This document shows, one piece after another, positions 24,962 to 33,018 of a DNA stretch of 64,000 bases. The stretch's first letter is position 1. The number at the start of each line of letters is the position of its first letter. This DNA is from Dyadobacter arcticus (lineage in GTDB: Bacteria; Bacteroidota; Bacteroidia; Cytophagales; Spirosomataceae). Position numbers and translations under genes: made by a program. A model generated the notes under the pieces. It made no database searches. It had not been told where the DNA came from and saw only the letters and a list, made by a program, of their open reading frames with translations. The DNA lies in contig NZ_JAASQJ010000007.1 in the NCBI RefSeq assembly GCF_011762185.1, positions 1 through 64,000 of the forward strand, written 5' to 3'.

Positions 24962-25153
24962 ATGACTGGTATTCGGTACATCACAAATAACAAAGGTCAA
25001 AAAACTGACTTGATCATAAGTCTGAAAAAACACGGACAAATTGTTGAGGACCTTTTAGATGCTTTAATGGTAGAAGAAAGAAGAAATGAAGAAACTATTC
25101 CTTTCGACGAATTCGTCGCACAATTAAAATCAGAGGGTAAGCTGGATGAATGA
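24962..25153 (+). CDS. Probable antitoxin of a RelE/ParE-type pair
   Basis: A 63-residue protein with an N-terminal strand (IRYITNNKGQKTDLIISL) and a charged helical C-terminus (DLLDALMVEERRNEETIPFDEFVAQLKSEGKL). The tail resembles the toxin-wrapping region of small type II antitoxins. Its stop codon overlaps the start of the toxin frame by 8 nt, the usual antitoxin-first order. The antitoxin family is not certain. Its toxin partner is frameshifted, see the next entry. Confidence 0.65.
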   Translation: MTGIRYITNNKGQKTDLIISLKKHGQIVEDLLDALMVEERRNEETIPFDEFVAQLKSEGKLDE

Positions 25154-25408
25154 TAGTTACAAAGTCATCATCACAAATTCTGCTCAAAAGGACATTCGTA
25201 ACCTTAAAAAACCGATTTGAAACGGGTGGTGTCTGCTATTGCCTCTTTATCCGCTGTTCCTCGACCGTCTGGATGTAAAAAACTGGTTGCAGCCAAAAGC
25301 ACCTATCGAGTTAGGATAGGAAATTACAGAGTCCTTTATCTTATAGAAGACAGCATTAGAATTATAGAAATTTCTGGCGTAAAGCACCGCCGAGAAGCAT
25401 ATGAATAA
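25146..25408 (+). pseudogene. RelE/ParE-like toxin gene, frameshifted in an A6 tract
   Basis: The ATG at 25146 starts MNDSYKVIITNSAQKDIRNLKK, a typical RelE/ParE N-terminus, but the frame stops at TGA 25218-25220. The rest of the domain continues in the -1 frame up to 25408, including YRVRIGNYRVLYLIED and the usual end IEISGVKHRREAY. Adding one A to the A6 run at 25206-25211 restores a single 88-codon gene. So the toxin is inactive by a one-base deletion, or it is read through by slippage, or the base was lost in sequencing. Family knowledge: these toxins cleave mRNA on ribosomes or poison gyrase. Confidence 0.75.
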
Positions 25409-25419
25409 TTCCAGTGTCA

Positions 25420-26196
25420 ATGAGGCTCCACTACCACAAACTAGGCCACGGCCCAAACATCCTTCTCGCATTTCATGGCATCGGTCAGGATGGTGTTAGC
25501 TGCTTCAAAACCTTTGAGGAAACATTAGGCCAGCATTATACCATTTATGCTTTTAATCTTTTTTTTCATGGTAAAAGCACTGGTATCAATCTCGATTCGG
25601 TAACCAAAAGCATTTGGGCTGAAATTATTAAAGATTTCGTAGCTGAAAACAACATTACTCATTTTGACATTGCCGGTTTCAGCATGGGCGGCCGGTTTGC
25701 ACTGGCGACAATTGAAGCATTTCCAGAAAAAATTCAGAATGCATTCCTGATTGCTCCTGATGGTGTTTCAGAACATGCCGTTTATTTCCTTGCCACGCGC
25801 TTTCAACTAGGACGTCGGTTATTCAAATGGTCCATGCGGCACTCCAATACTTTTTTCAAAGTGGCTAATGCATTAAAAAGCATTGGGTTACTAAATGACA
25901 GTTTGGTCCGATTTACAAGAAACGTTTTGGATACTCCGGAAAAACGCCAGACCGTTTATAAATCCTGGACTGCATTCAGACCATTACGATTTAATATACC
26001 AGCCGTTTACAAACTGGCAAAAGAAAATAACATTCGCATATTTCTCATTACCGGCAGATTTGATAAACTTTTGAAAATGGGTGCAGTAAAGCCATTATCC
26101 CGCCTTTTGCCGGAGAAACAAAATGTGATTTTGAAAAGCGGACATTCTCAACTCGTTGCCCAGACCGGTGTGTGGATTTGTACTTTATTTGAGTAA
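25420..26196 (+). CDS. Alpha/beta hydrolase
   Basis: About 258 residues from the ATG at 25420; a GTG two codons earlier is possible. The fold markers are an oxyanion-hole FHGIGQDG near residue 20, the nucleophile elbow GFSMGG (Ser near residue 90), an acidic residue in TGRFDKLL, and the catalytic His in KSGHSQLV near the C-terminus. No signal peptide is present, so it is cytoplasmic. The substrate is unknown. It starts 11 nt after the broken toxin gene and is followed by an MFS transporter 24 nt downstream. Confidence 0.82.
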   Translation: MRLHYHKLGHGPNILLAFHGIGQDGVSCFKTFEETLGQHYTIYAFNLFFHGKSTGINLDSVTKSIWAEIIKDFVAENNITHFDIAGFSMGGRFALATIEAFPEKIQNAFLIAPDGVSEHAVYFLATRFQLGRRLFKWSMRHSNTFFKVANALKSIGLLNDSLVRFTRNVLDTPEKRQTVYKSWTAFRPLRFNIPAVYKLAKENNIRIFLITGRFDKLLKMGAVKPLSRLLPEKQNVILKSGHSQLVAQTGVWICTLFE

Positions 26197-26220
26197 CTTG
26201 TCAAACATCATTTTCAGAGC

Positions 26221-27516
26221 ATGGAGCAGGTTTTACCCAAAAATGATACAAGCTGGAGACTTAAAGCAATAATCGGCGGCTCCGCCGGAAATCTCGTTGA
26301 ATGGTACGATTGGTACGCTTATTCTGCTTTTTCTCTGTATTTCGCCAATACCTTTTTCCCTGATTCCAATCCCACGGTCCAGCTCATTAACACCGCCGGG
26401 ATTTTTGCGGTAGGATTTCTAATGCGCCCGATCGGCGGTTATGTTTTTGGAAAACTGGCCGATACAAAAGGGCGTAAGATAGCAATGACCTTATCGGTTT
26501 TATTAATGTCTTTCGGCTCATTGCTCATTGCTCTTTTACCCGGATACAACAGCATCGGCATTGCCGCGCCAATCCTGCTTCTTGTTGCCCGGCTTTTGCA
26601 GGGACTAAGCGTTGGCGGCGAGTATGGGACCTCCGCTACTTACCTAAGCGAAGTTGCTACCGAAAAAAGGCGTGGATTTTTTTCAAGTTTCCAATATGTA
26701 ACGCTTATTGGAGGTCAGCTGCTTGCCTTGGGGTTACAGCTGATTTTGCAAAACATTTTCCTCACTGACAAGCAAATGCATGATTGGGGCTGGCGCATTC
26801 CATTCATTTTCGGAGCATTCCTTTCGCTGATTGCGCTTTATCTTCGGGCTCATTTAAATGAAACCCAGGCATTTAAGTCAAAGGACACAAAATCAAAAAA
26901 AGAAGGTTCATTGGCTGAATTGCTCAAACACCCGAAAGCAATTATGGTCGTAATCGGTCTTACGCTGGGGGGCACGCTTGCTTTTTACACATACACCACC
27001 TACATGCAGAAGTTTCTGGTCAATACCGTTGGGCTGACGAAATACCAATCCACAACCCTGACTTTCTGCTCTTTATTCATTTTCGCTGCTATTCAACCTG
27101 TTTTTGGCGCGATCAGTGATAAGGTTGGCCGACGCCCATTGCTTATCTCATTCGGTATTTTGGGCACTATTTTCACTTATCCGCTTCTTAGTACGCTCAG
27201 CCACACCACCGGAATGTGGCAGGCTTTTGGATTGTTAATGGCCGCATTGCTTATTGTCAGTGGTTATACATCGATCAATGCCGTCGTGAAAGCAGAACTT
27301 TTTCCCGTGGAAGTTCGGGCACTTGGCGTTGGATTACCCTACTCTTTAACAGTGGCGATCTTTGGTGGTACCGCCGAATATCTTGCATTATGGGCCAAAA
27401 ACCTGGGTCATGAGAGTTACTATTATTGGTACGTCACCATTTGCATCTTCATTTCCCTCATGATTTATCTTGGCATGAAGGATACCAAACATACCTCACT
27501 GATAGAAAAGGAATAG
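26221..27516 (+). CDS. MFS transporter, metabolite:H+ symporter (MHS) family
   Basis: A 431-residue protein with 12 predicted membrane helices. The family marks are GNLVEWYDWYAYSAF at the first helix, FGKLADTKGRK in loop 2-3, LLQGLSVGGEYGTSATYLSE in helix 4-5, and the symmetric SDKVGRRPLL in the second half. This subfamily includes KgtP, ShiA and ProP, which import dicarboxylates, shikimate or compatible solutes with protons. The actual substrate cannot be assigned. It is probably co-transcribed with the upstream hydrolase. Confidence 0.88.
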   Translation: MEQVLPKNDTSWRLKAIIGGSAGNLVEWYDWYAYSAFSLYFANTFFPDSNPTVQLINTAGIFAVGFLMRPIGGYVFGKLADTKGRKIAMTLSVLLMSFGSLLIALLPGYNSIGIAAPILLLVARLLQGLSVGGEYGTSATYLSEVATEKRRGFFSSFQYVTLIGGQLLALGLQLILQNIFLTDKQMHDWGWRIPFIFGAFLSLIALYLRAHLNETQAFKSKDTKSKKEGSLAELLKHPKAIMVVIGLTLGGTLAFYTYTTYMQKFLVNTVGLTKYQSTTLTFCSLFIFAAIQPVFGAISDKVGRRPLLISFGILGTIFTYPLLSTLSHTTGMWQAFGLLMAALLIVSGYTSINAVVKAELFPVEVRALGVGLPYSLTVAIFGGTAEYLALWAKNLGHESYYYWYVTICIFISLMIYLGMKDTKHTSLIEKE

Positions 27517-27606
27517 GCTTATCTTTCCTCTTGGAATAAATAAACTAAGTCTTGACATAATCCACTATTTTTTATAACTTTCTGGAAACCAAATCTTTTC
27601 ATAGTT

Positions 27607-28041
27607 ATGAATATGATGGATCGAATCGAGCATTGGGGCGATGCACACCATCCCGCCTGGATGGACACAGTTCGTATTGCTTTGGGCGTATTTTTATTTG
27701 CGAAAGGTATCAGCTTCATCAGCGATACGACGCAATTATCCAGGCTGGTAACAGGGCTGGACTTGCACCTTTACACGGTTGCGGCCGTTCATTACGTCGC
27801 TTTTGCTCATATTTTCGGAGGGTTTTTGATTGCGATGGGATGCCTTACCCGCATTGCCTCAATCATTCAGATTCCTATCCTGCTCATTGCGGTTTTCTTC
27901 GTCAACTTCCGAATGGGCTTTTCATATCTCAATTCTGAGTTTTGGATTTCGATGATCACGCTGATTCTCGTAGTAACCTTTTCAATTGTCGGTTCAGGTC
28001 GTTTCTCCATGGATGAATGGATGAAAAATCACGATAATTAA
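27607..28041 (+). CDS. DoxX-family membrane protein
   Basis: A 144-residue protein with four membrane helices. The pattern fits DoxX: RIALGVFLFAKGISFI, AVHYVAFAHIFGGFLIAMGCLTRIASIIQIPILL, then a final helix ISMITLILVVTFSIVG. DoxX-like proteins have varied roles, including respiratory-oxidase-linked and detoxification functions; the role here is unknown. Its stop codon abuts the end of the convergent AraC-family gene with no gap. Confidence 0.78.
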   Translation: MNMMDRIEHWGDAHHPAWMDTVRIALGVFLFAKGISFISDTTQLSRLVTGLDLHLYTVAAVHYVAFAHIFGGFLIAMGCLTRIASIIQIPILLIAVFFVNFRMGFSYLNSEFWISMITLILVVTFSIVGSGRFSMDEWMKNHDN

Positions 28042-28917
28042 TCAGACGAGTTCGGGTGCGGTTTTATACAAATACTTTCTCTTGTATTCCAAAGGCGTCA
28101 TATCTGTGACCTTTTTGAAATGCCTGTAAAAATTGGAGACATTATTAAAACCGCACTCAAAACAAATTACTTCCGTTGCCATTTTATCCTCAATCAGCAA
28201 CCGGCAAGCCTGACTAATGCGGATCTCAACCAAAAAATCGTTGTAGGTTTTCTTGGTCATTAGCTTGAAATACCTGCAAAAAGAGGTTATACCAAGATTT
28301 GCGATTGACGCTACATCCTGCAATGTAATGTCGCTCCGATAATTGGACAGGGTATAAGCATAAATTTTGTTCAATCTGAGCGTCTCAGAGTCATTGGATT
28401 TATAAAAAGCGTGCGCCGAGGCAATCGTCTCATAATCCCCCGTCTCTGCGAGTATTTTCAAGATAGATAGCAAAGCGATCAGCCGGTCCAAATTTTGGGC
28501 ATTGACGGCAGAATGCATCAGTTGGATGATTTTTTCCTTCGCCTCGCCTTTAACCAGAAGTCCTCTTTTTGCTTTTTCATAAAGTTTTGGGATTTGATAC
28601 GCTTCCGGGAGTAACAATAAGTCGCTTCCAAGGCAGTGCGGCAGGAAATGGATGATAATTACTTCAACAGACGCATTATTTGTGCCTTCTTCGACACGCC
28701 AGGTGTGTGGAAGGTTTTCACCCATCAGGATCAATTCACCATCGGAAAAATTACTGATATTGTCGCCTATAAAACGGACCCCTCTTCCTTTAATGAGATA
28801 ATGCAGCTCCAACTCCGGATGATAATGCCAGACTGTGCCGAAGCCAGAATCTTTGTCATGACGAATGCTGAATGAAGTCCGCGTTGGTATCGGGACTTTA
28901 TGAAAATGCGGTTTCAT
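28042..28917 (-). CDS. AraC-family transcriptional regulator with cupin sensor domain
   Basis: A 291-residue regulator. The N-terminal cupin (residues about 10-110) has WHYHPELELHYLIKGRGVRFIGD. The C-terminal double HTH of AraC type (about 185-285) has ITLQDVASIANLGITSFCRYFKLMT and VICFECGFNNVSNFYRHFKKV. Such proteins sense a small sugar or acid. On the same strand directly upstream lie a DHDPS-family lyase and a sodium symporter, which are its likely targets (inference from position only). Confidence 0.88.
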   Translation of the reverse strand: MKPHFHKVPIPTRTSFSIRHDKDSGFGTVWHYHPELELHYLIKGRGVRFIGDNISNFSDGELILMGENLPHTWRVEEGTNNASVEVIIIHFLPHCLGSDLLLLPEAYQIPKLYEKAKRGLLVKGEAKEKIIQLMHSAVNAQNLDRLIALLSILKILAETGDYETIASAHAFYKSNDSETLRLNKIYAYTLSNYRSDITLQDVASIANLGITSFCRYFKLMTKKTYNDFLVEIRISQACRLLIEDKMATEVICFECGFNNVSNFYRHFKKVTDMTPLEYKRKYLYKTAPELV

Positions 28918-29076
28918 TTTTAATCAGTCCCCGACAGAGTTTAGGATGGAGCTGTCAGTTCGTAATTTAAAATAAATTTTTTCACTAATCTATCCTGATC
29001 TGTCTAGAACTTTTAGAAAAATACAATTCTGTCAGGCAAAACGGCTAGTTCAAGCTGGTAACATGCAAGATTTGTG

Positions 29077-29400
29077 CTATTTGGCGCTGAATGAATGAAT
29101 CCTTTCCAGGTATTGAGTTCGTGCGATCGGATCGGAATAGCTTGTCATACGGCCAAAAATTTGGCTTTTTAGATTCAAAAAGAGGTATGATTGAAAATTT
29201 TCGTCAGGTTTAAGCTGCACTCTTTCATCCCAAATTTTTGCAAAGACCTCGTGAATGATATTTTCCGCCTCGGTTTCATCCTTTAATATAACCGAACAAA
29301 ATTTGAATGCCGGCACATGCAAATACGTGCGGAGCTGCGTGAATGCCGCCTCGTCCCCCTGGGTAACCTGATATACAATTTGTTGATATGGAAAGGCCAT
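29077..29400 (-). CDS. Sigma-70 region-2-only protein (ECF-like, no region 4)
   Basis: A 107-residue protein resembling the N-terminal half of Bacteroidota ECF sigma factors: DEAAFTQLRTYLHVPAFKFCSVILKDETEAENIIHEVFAKIWDER fits region 2, including the -10-reading helix and the FxKIW end. It then runs about 40 residues and stops. No HTH (region 4) is coded in any frame of the 160 nt downstream, so this is not a simple frameshift of a full sigma factor. It lies 5 nt after the DHDPS-family gene, so it is in that operon. It could be a decayed gene or a short regulator that binds core RNA polymerase. Confidence 0.65.
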   Translation of the reverse strand: MAFPYQQIVYQVTQGDEAAFTQLRTYLHVPAFKFCSVILKDETEAENIIHEVFAKIWDERVQLKPDENFQSYLFLNLKSQIFGRMTSYSDPIARTQYLERIHSFSAK

Positions 29401-29405
29401 GGTAG

Positions 29406-30386
29406 TTATTTCAAGGGTGTTACCAGATTCTTCTTTAAAACATTCACAATTCCCAAATCGCTTTGGATCACGTCAATTTCGTCCAGTAACTGGTCCGCTT
29501 GTCTTTGCATAGCCTCGGTAAATGTGCCTACATCCCTTCTGGTGTAAGTTGACATTGGGAAGCCTCTTTTCTGAAGGCAGTATTTTGCGACGATGGGATA
29601 TGCTGTATGGACGACATCCATCGAATCCACGAAAAATTTCTGAACCCTTTCCACATCGTTCTGTCGGCTTTCATCGTGATAATGTTCACAAATCCATGTA
29701 ACAAGCTCAGGATAAATATTTCCCTGAATGCAGGATAATCCGGTCGCACCCGCTTTTAATGACGCAACTGCATTTACCATATAGGCATCGTAAAGCCCAA
29801 ACTTGAACCCTTCGGCTACTTGAATACGCCTCACAACTTCCTCGAGATCCAGACAGGTATCTTTGTGATAGACGATCCGCCTGGTTTGAATCAGCTCCTG
29901 CAATACCATGCTATTGATGAGTCGCTTATAAGGAACAGGGCATTCATAAAATCCCAAAGGAATGTCATCTGTAAGACTTATTAATTCTTTGATGCGGCTT
30001 ACAAAAATTTCATCATGCTCATTTTCGTCTGCAATAAGGCCCGTAATAATGATCACGGCATCAATTCCGGTTTGATATATACGTTTTGCAAATCGTGCCT
30101 GCTCCGGGATGGCGCCGCCAAATGTACCCGTTGCCACAACAGGTACCCGACCGGCCACCTGATCAACGACTGTCTTTGTTACCTGCAATCTTTCTGACTC
30201 CGTCAGTTCGAACATTTCACTCGAAAGGCAGTTGGCGAAAAGCCCGGCTGCCCCTGCTTCCAGATATAATTCTGTCAATGCGCTAAGGCCTTCATAGTCC
30301 ACCTTGCCCGTCTCCAGGAAGGGCGTGAGCATTACAGGAATGAAGCCTTTGGGTAACGATACAAAAGTTGATGCCGCTGATACCAT
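29406..30386 (-). CDS. Dihydrodipicolinate synthase-family aldolase/lyase
   Basis: A 326-residue TIM-barrel class I aldolase. It has FIPVMLTPFLETGKVDYEGLSALTELYLEAGAAGLF near the N-terminus, the catalytic Tyr in GFYECPVPYK, and the Schiff-base Lys in VYHKDTCLDLEE. The family includes DapA, NanA and sugar-acid dehydratases. Being between a sodium symporter and an AraC regulator points to catabolism of an imported keto-acid or sugar acid rather than lysine synthesis (inference). It lies 23 nt downstream of the symporter gene. Confidence 0.83.
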   Translation of the reverse strand: MVSAASTFVSLPKGFIPVMLTPFLETGKVDYEGLSALTELYLEAGAAGLFANCLSSEMFELTESERLQVTKTVVDQVAGRVPVVATGTFGGAIPEQARFAKRIYQTGIDAVIIITGLIADENEHDEIFVSRIKELISLTDDIPLGFYECPVPYKRLINSMVLQELIQTRRIVYHKDTCLDLEEVVRRIQVAEGFKFGLYDAYMVNAVASLKAGATGLSCIQGNIYPELVTWICEHYHDESRQNDVERVQKFFVDSMDVVHTAYPIVAKYCLQKRGFPMSTYTRRDVGTFTEAMQRQADQLLDEIDVIQSDLGIVNVLKKNLVTPLK

Positions 30387-30409
30387 GTAATTAGATTTTA
30401 GAGCGCTTT

Positions 30410-31993
30410 TTATTCATTGTCCAACATCACTTTTTGCTTCTCCGGAGCCCGACGTTTTAAACTCGTCAGCAACACCCCTACCAGAAAAATCGTCAGTGTT
30501 CCCACCACCATGATCATGTTCTGATGTAGCGGGTTACGCAAATACGAGTAGTCATCCGGGAGCTGAGATGAGAATGTCATCCAGATTATCACGACAATAC
30601 CGATCAATGTCGCTGTCAATGCCTCAGCATTTTTTGTGCTTTTGGATATAATGCCTAAAAGAAATAAACCGAGCATACCTCCCGCAAAAATACCTGATAA
30701 CATCCACCACACATCCAGGACACTTTTCACGCCGATCATCGCAATACCGGTGATCATTCCAAGTAACCCGAAGCCGGTCGTGGCGACATACAGAATCCGC
30801 ATTGATTCTTTCGGAGTAAGATCCGACTTTATATATTTTTGATAAATATCTACTGAAAAGACAGTTGCCGAAGCATTCATTCCCGAGCTGATCGTACTCA
30901 TTGCTGCCGACATGATCGCTGCAATGATCAGCCCAAGTAAACCAACCGGAACCTTGGTGACCATGAAATGCGGCATCACTTTATCACCGTAATCGGCCGG
31001 TGTAAGAGTCGCTGCCAAATTGGTAATCGCCTCTCGCGTTCCAACAGGAAGCCGTTCGGTTGCTACCTGCATTTTTATCACTTGTAGCATCTCGGGATTA
31101 CCCTGGTAGTAAGCGTATAAGCAGGTTCCGAGTAAGAAGAAAATTAATGATACGGGCAAATAGAGGTATACGCATAGCCACACCGAGCCGGCAGCTTCTT
31201 TAATCGATGAGGTTGTATGGTATCTCTGCACATAATTCTGGTCCATGCCAAAATTATTCAGGTTCATAAAGAAGCCGTACAGCAGTACAACCCAAAATGA
31301 TGATTGGGTAAAGTCGGGCGTAAAAGTGCCTAAGGTGAATTTGCTATCTGCCTTTCCAACTTCCAAAATTTTAGAAAATCCGCCGTCAACTCCGTCGACG
31401 ACCAGATAAAGGATAATGAGCGCACCGGCAGTCTTAATCACCCCCTGCACAACTTCCGTCCAGATTACCGCCTCCATTCCACCCATCACGGTGTACAGGA
31501 CAATGCATATCCCAACGACAATCATAATGGTGGACATTGGGAAGCCTGTCAGTGCCTGCAAACTCAGGGCTATCCCAAAAAAAATAGACCCCATCCTGGC
31601 TAATTGGGTAAGCAGAAAGCAAACCACCGCATATGTCCTCGCCCACGCACCGAACCTGTGTTCGAGATGGGTGTAAGCTGAAACAGCTCCGGAATTTCGG
31701 TAAAATGGAATGAAGAACTTTGTTGCAACCCAGGCTGCAAACGGCATTGAAAGGCTAAAAACAAATGAATTCCAGTTGCTGCCGTAGGCTTTGCCTGGTA
31801 CACCAAGAAAAGTATTGCTGCTCAGAAAAGTGGCGTAAATGGAAATCCCGATCGCCCAGCCCGGTATACTCCCGGAGGCTTTCGTAAACTGATCTGCACT
31901 CGTATTTTTTCTCGAAAAATAAACGCCCACAGCCACCATTCCAGCCAGGTAGGCAATCACGATAACCAGATCGATGAATGGTAAGGATTTCAT
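30410..31993 (-). CDS. Sodium:solute symporter (SSS family)
   Basis: A 527-residue membrane protein with about 13 helices. The start LVIVIAYLAGMVAVGVYFSRKN and the sodium-site region ASGSIPGWAIGISIYATFLSSNTFLG are typical. The late segment IIAAIMSAAMSTISSGMNASATVFSVDIY is the SSS signature around helix 8. Transporters of this type in Bacteroidota import sialic acid, sugars or sugar acids. It leads a minus-strand operon with the DHDPS-family lyase and the sigma-like gene. Confidence 0.88.
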   Translation of the reverse strand: MKSLPFIDLVIVIAYLAGMVAVGVYFSRKNTSADQFTKASGSIPGWAIGISIYATFLSSNTFLGVPGKAYGSNWNSFVFSLSMPFAAWVATKFFIPFYRNSGAVSAYTHLEHRFGAWARTYAVVCFLLTQLARMGSIFFGIALSLQALTGFPMSTIMIVVGICIVLYTVMGGMEAVIWTEVVQGVIKTAGALIILYLVVDGVDGGFSKILEVGKADSKFTLGTFTPDFTQSSFWVVLLYGFFMNLNNFGMDQNYVQRYHTTSSIKEAAGSVWLCVYLYLPVSLIFFLLGTCLYAYYQGNPEMLQVIKMQVATERLPVGTREAITNLAATLTPADYGDKVMPHFMVTKVPVGLLGLIIAAIMSAAMSTISSGMNASATVFSVDIYQKYIKSDLTPKESMRILYVATTGFGLLGMITGIAMIGVKSVLDVWWMLSGIFAGGMLGLFLLGIISKSTKNAEALTATLIGIVVIIWMTFSSQLPDDYSYLRNPLHQNMIMVVGTLTIFLVGVLLTSLKRRAPEKQKVMLDNE

Positions 31994-32118
31994 TCTACTT
32001 TGGCGGTAATTATAACTTTACCACAAAGAAACAGGATGAAGCCTTTGATTTTGTATTGTTTCATATCGTATTATTGTACGATATTACCAAACAATTTCCT
32101 CAGCGCATTGAATACCGT

Positions 32119-32805
32119 TTATGATTCTATTACTTTCTTCTCCCGGAAGAAATACCCTATCCCGACTGTAGAAACGATAATCAGAACGATCAGGATGATT
32201 TTAGTGGCCAGACCTTCATTGGGATGTTCTAACAGGTAGCGGATATCCTGCGCTTCCTTTCCGGCCCAAACCGCAAGGACCGTTCGTGGAATCATTCCCA
32301 AAGTACCTCCCGCAAGCACCTGCCTGAACCTTGCACCGGCCATAGCAAAAAACAAATTGGTAATTGCAAAAGGCAGCACGGGTGAAAGTTTTGCGAAGAA
32401 GATTAACCTGAGCTCGTTCTTATAAAACTGGCGTAACAAGTTGCCTACTTTCGGGTAGATTTGAATTAAATAACCCCTCACAGATTCGGCATGGAGAAAA
32501 TGGGCTGACACATATATAATAGCAATGGCTCCGAGATTGAGACCGAAAAGCATGGGTAACGAAGACCATCCCAGAAAGTATCCGTAAACCAGTGCCAAAA
32601 AGGTTGGGGGTGTCAACGCGGCAGAAGAAGCAATGGTAAGAATAAACGTAACACCGAGCCACCATTCGAAAGGCAGGGTGCGAAGTACTTTCTCGTGATT
32701 AATAGCCCAGGCTGTAAGGATCGAAGTGGTAATTAATGGGACAACCGTCATCAAAACGCTGATAACGACCGGTAATGAAATTTTTTTGTGCGCAGAAGTT
32801 TCCAA
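32119..32805 (-). CDS. TVP38/TMEM64 (VTT-domain) membrane protein
   Basis: A 228-residue protein with about six membrane segments. The VTT/SNARE-associated region is PPTFLALVYGYFLGWSSLPMLFGLNLGAIAIIYVSAHFL, with the second half FFAKLSPVLPFAITNLFFAMAGARFRQVLAGGTLGMIPRTVLAVWAG. The family is linked to lipid scrambling and undecaprenyl-phosphate flipping (DedA superfamily). It stands alone, 125 nt from the symporter start, and is divergent from the trans-sulfuration gene. Confidence 0.82.
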   Translation of the reverse strand: METSAHKKISLPVVISVLMTVVPLITTSILTAWAINHEKVLRTLPFEWWLGVTFILTIASSAALTPPTFLALVYGYFLGWSSLPMLFGLNLGAIAIIYVSAHFLHAESVRGYLIQIYPKVGNLLRQFYKNELRLIFFAKLSPVLPFAITNLFFAMAGARFRQVLAGGTLGMIPRTVLAVWAGKEAQDIRYLLEHPNEGLATKIILIVLIIVSTVGIGYFFREKKVIES

Positions 32806-32905
32806 GGCTAATTCATTTTAACATTTACTTTGTCCCGGTGCTAGAATAACCACTTGTTTGATTAAAAGGTTTTTCATAATGTTACCGGCCATCTATTTTT
32901 TTCCG

Positions 32906-33003
32906 GCCACGAATGCACCGCGACGGCGGACCGTGAATTGACAGGAATACAGTATCAAATATTCGTGAACATTCACGGTCCGCCGCTTCGGTGCATCCGT
33001 GGC
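32906..33003. repeat. Large imperfect hairpin repeat immediately upstream of the trans-sulfuration gene
   Basis: Arms 32906-32938 and 32971-33003 pair at 29 of 33 positions; the mismatches are one triplet and one single base. The loop is about 32 nt. The arm words (CACGAATGCACCG, GGCGGACCGTGAAT) resemble dispersed repeats seen in intergenic regions of environmental Bacteroidota, so this may be a MITE- or REP-like element. It ends 16 nt before the ATG at 33019. Confidence 0.75.
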
Positions 33004-33018
33004 AAAAAACCCTTCTAA

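Noticed and set aside
29077..29400. A frameshifted full-length sigma factor
   Set aside because: No region-4-like helix-turn-helix is coded in any minus-strand frame of the downstream 160 nt, so a simple frameshift does not explain the short length.
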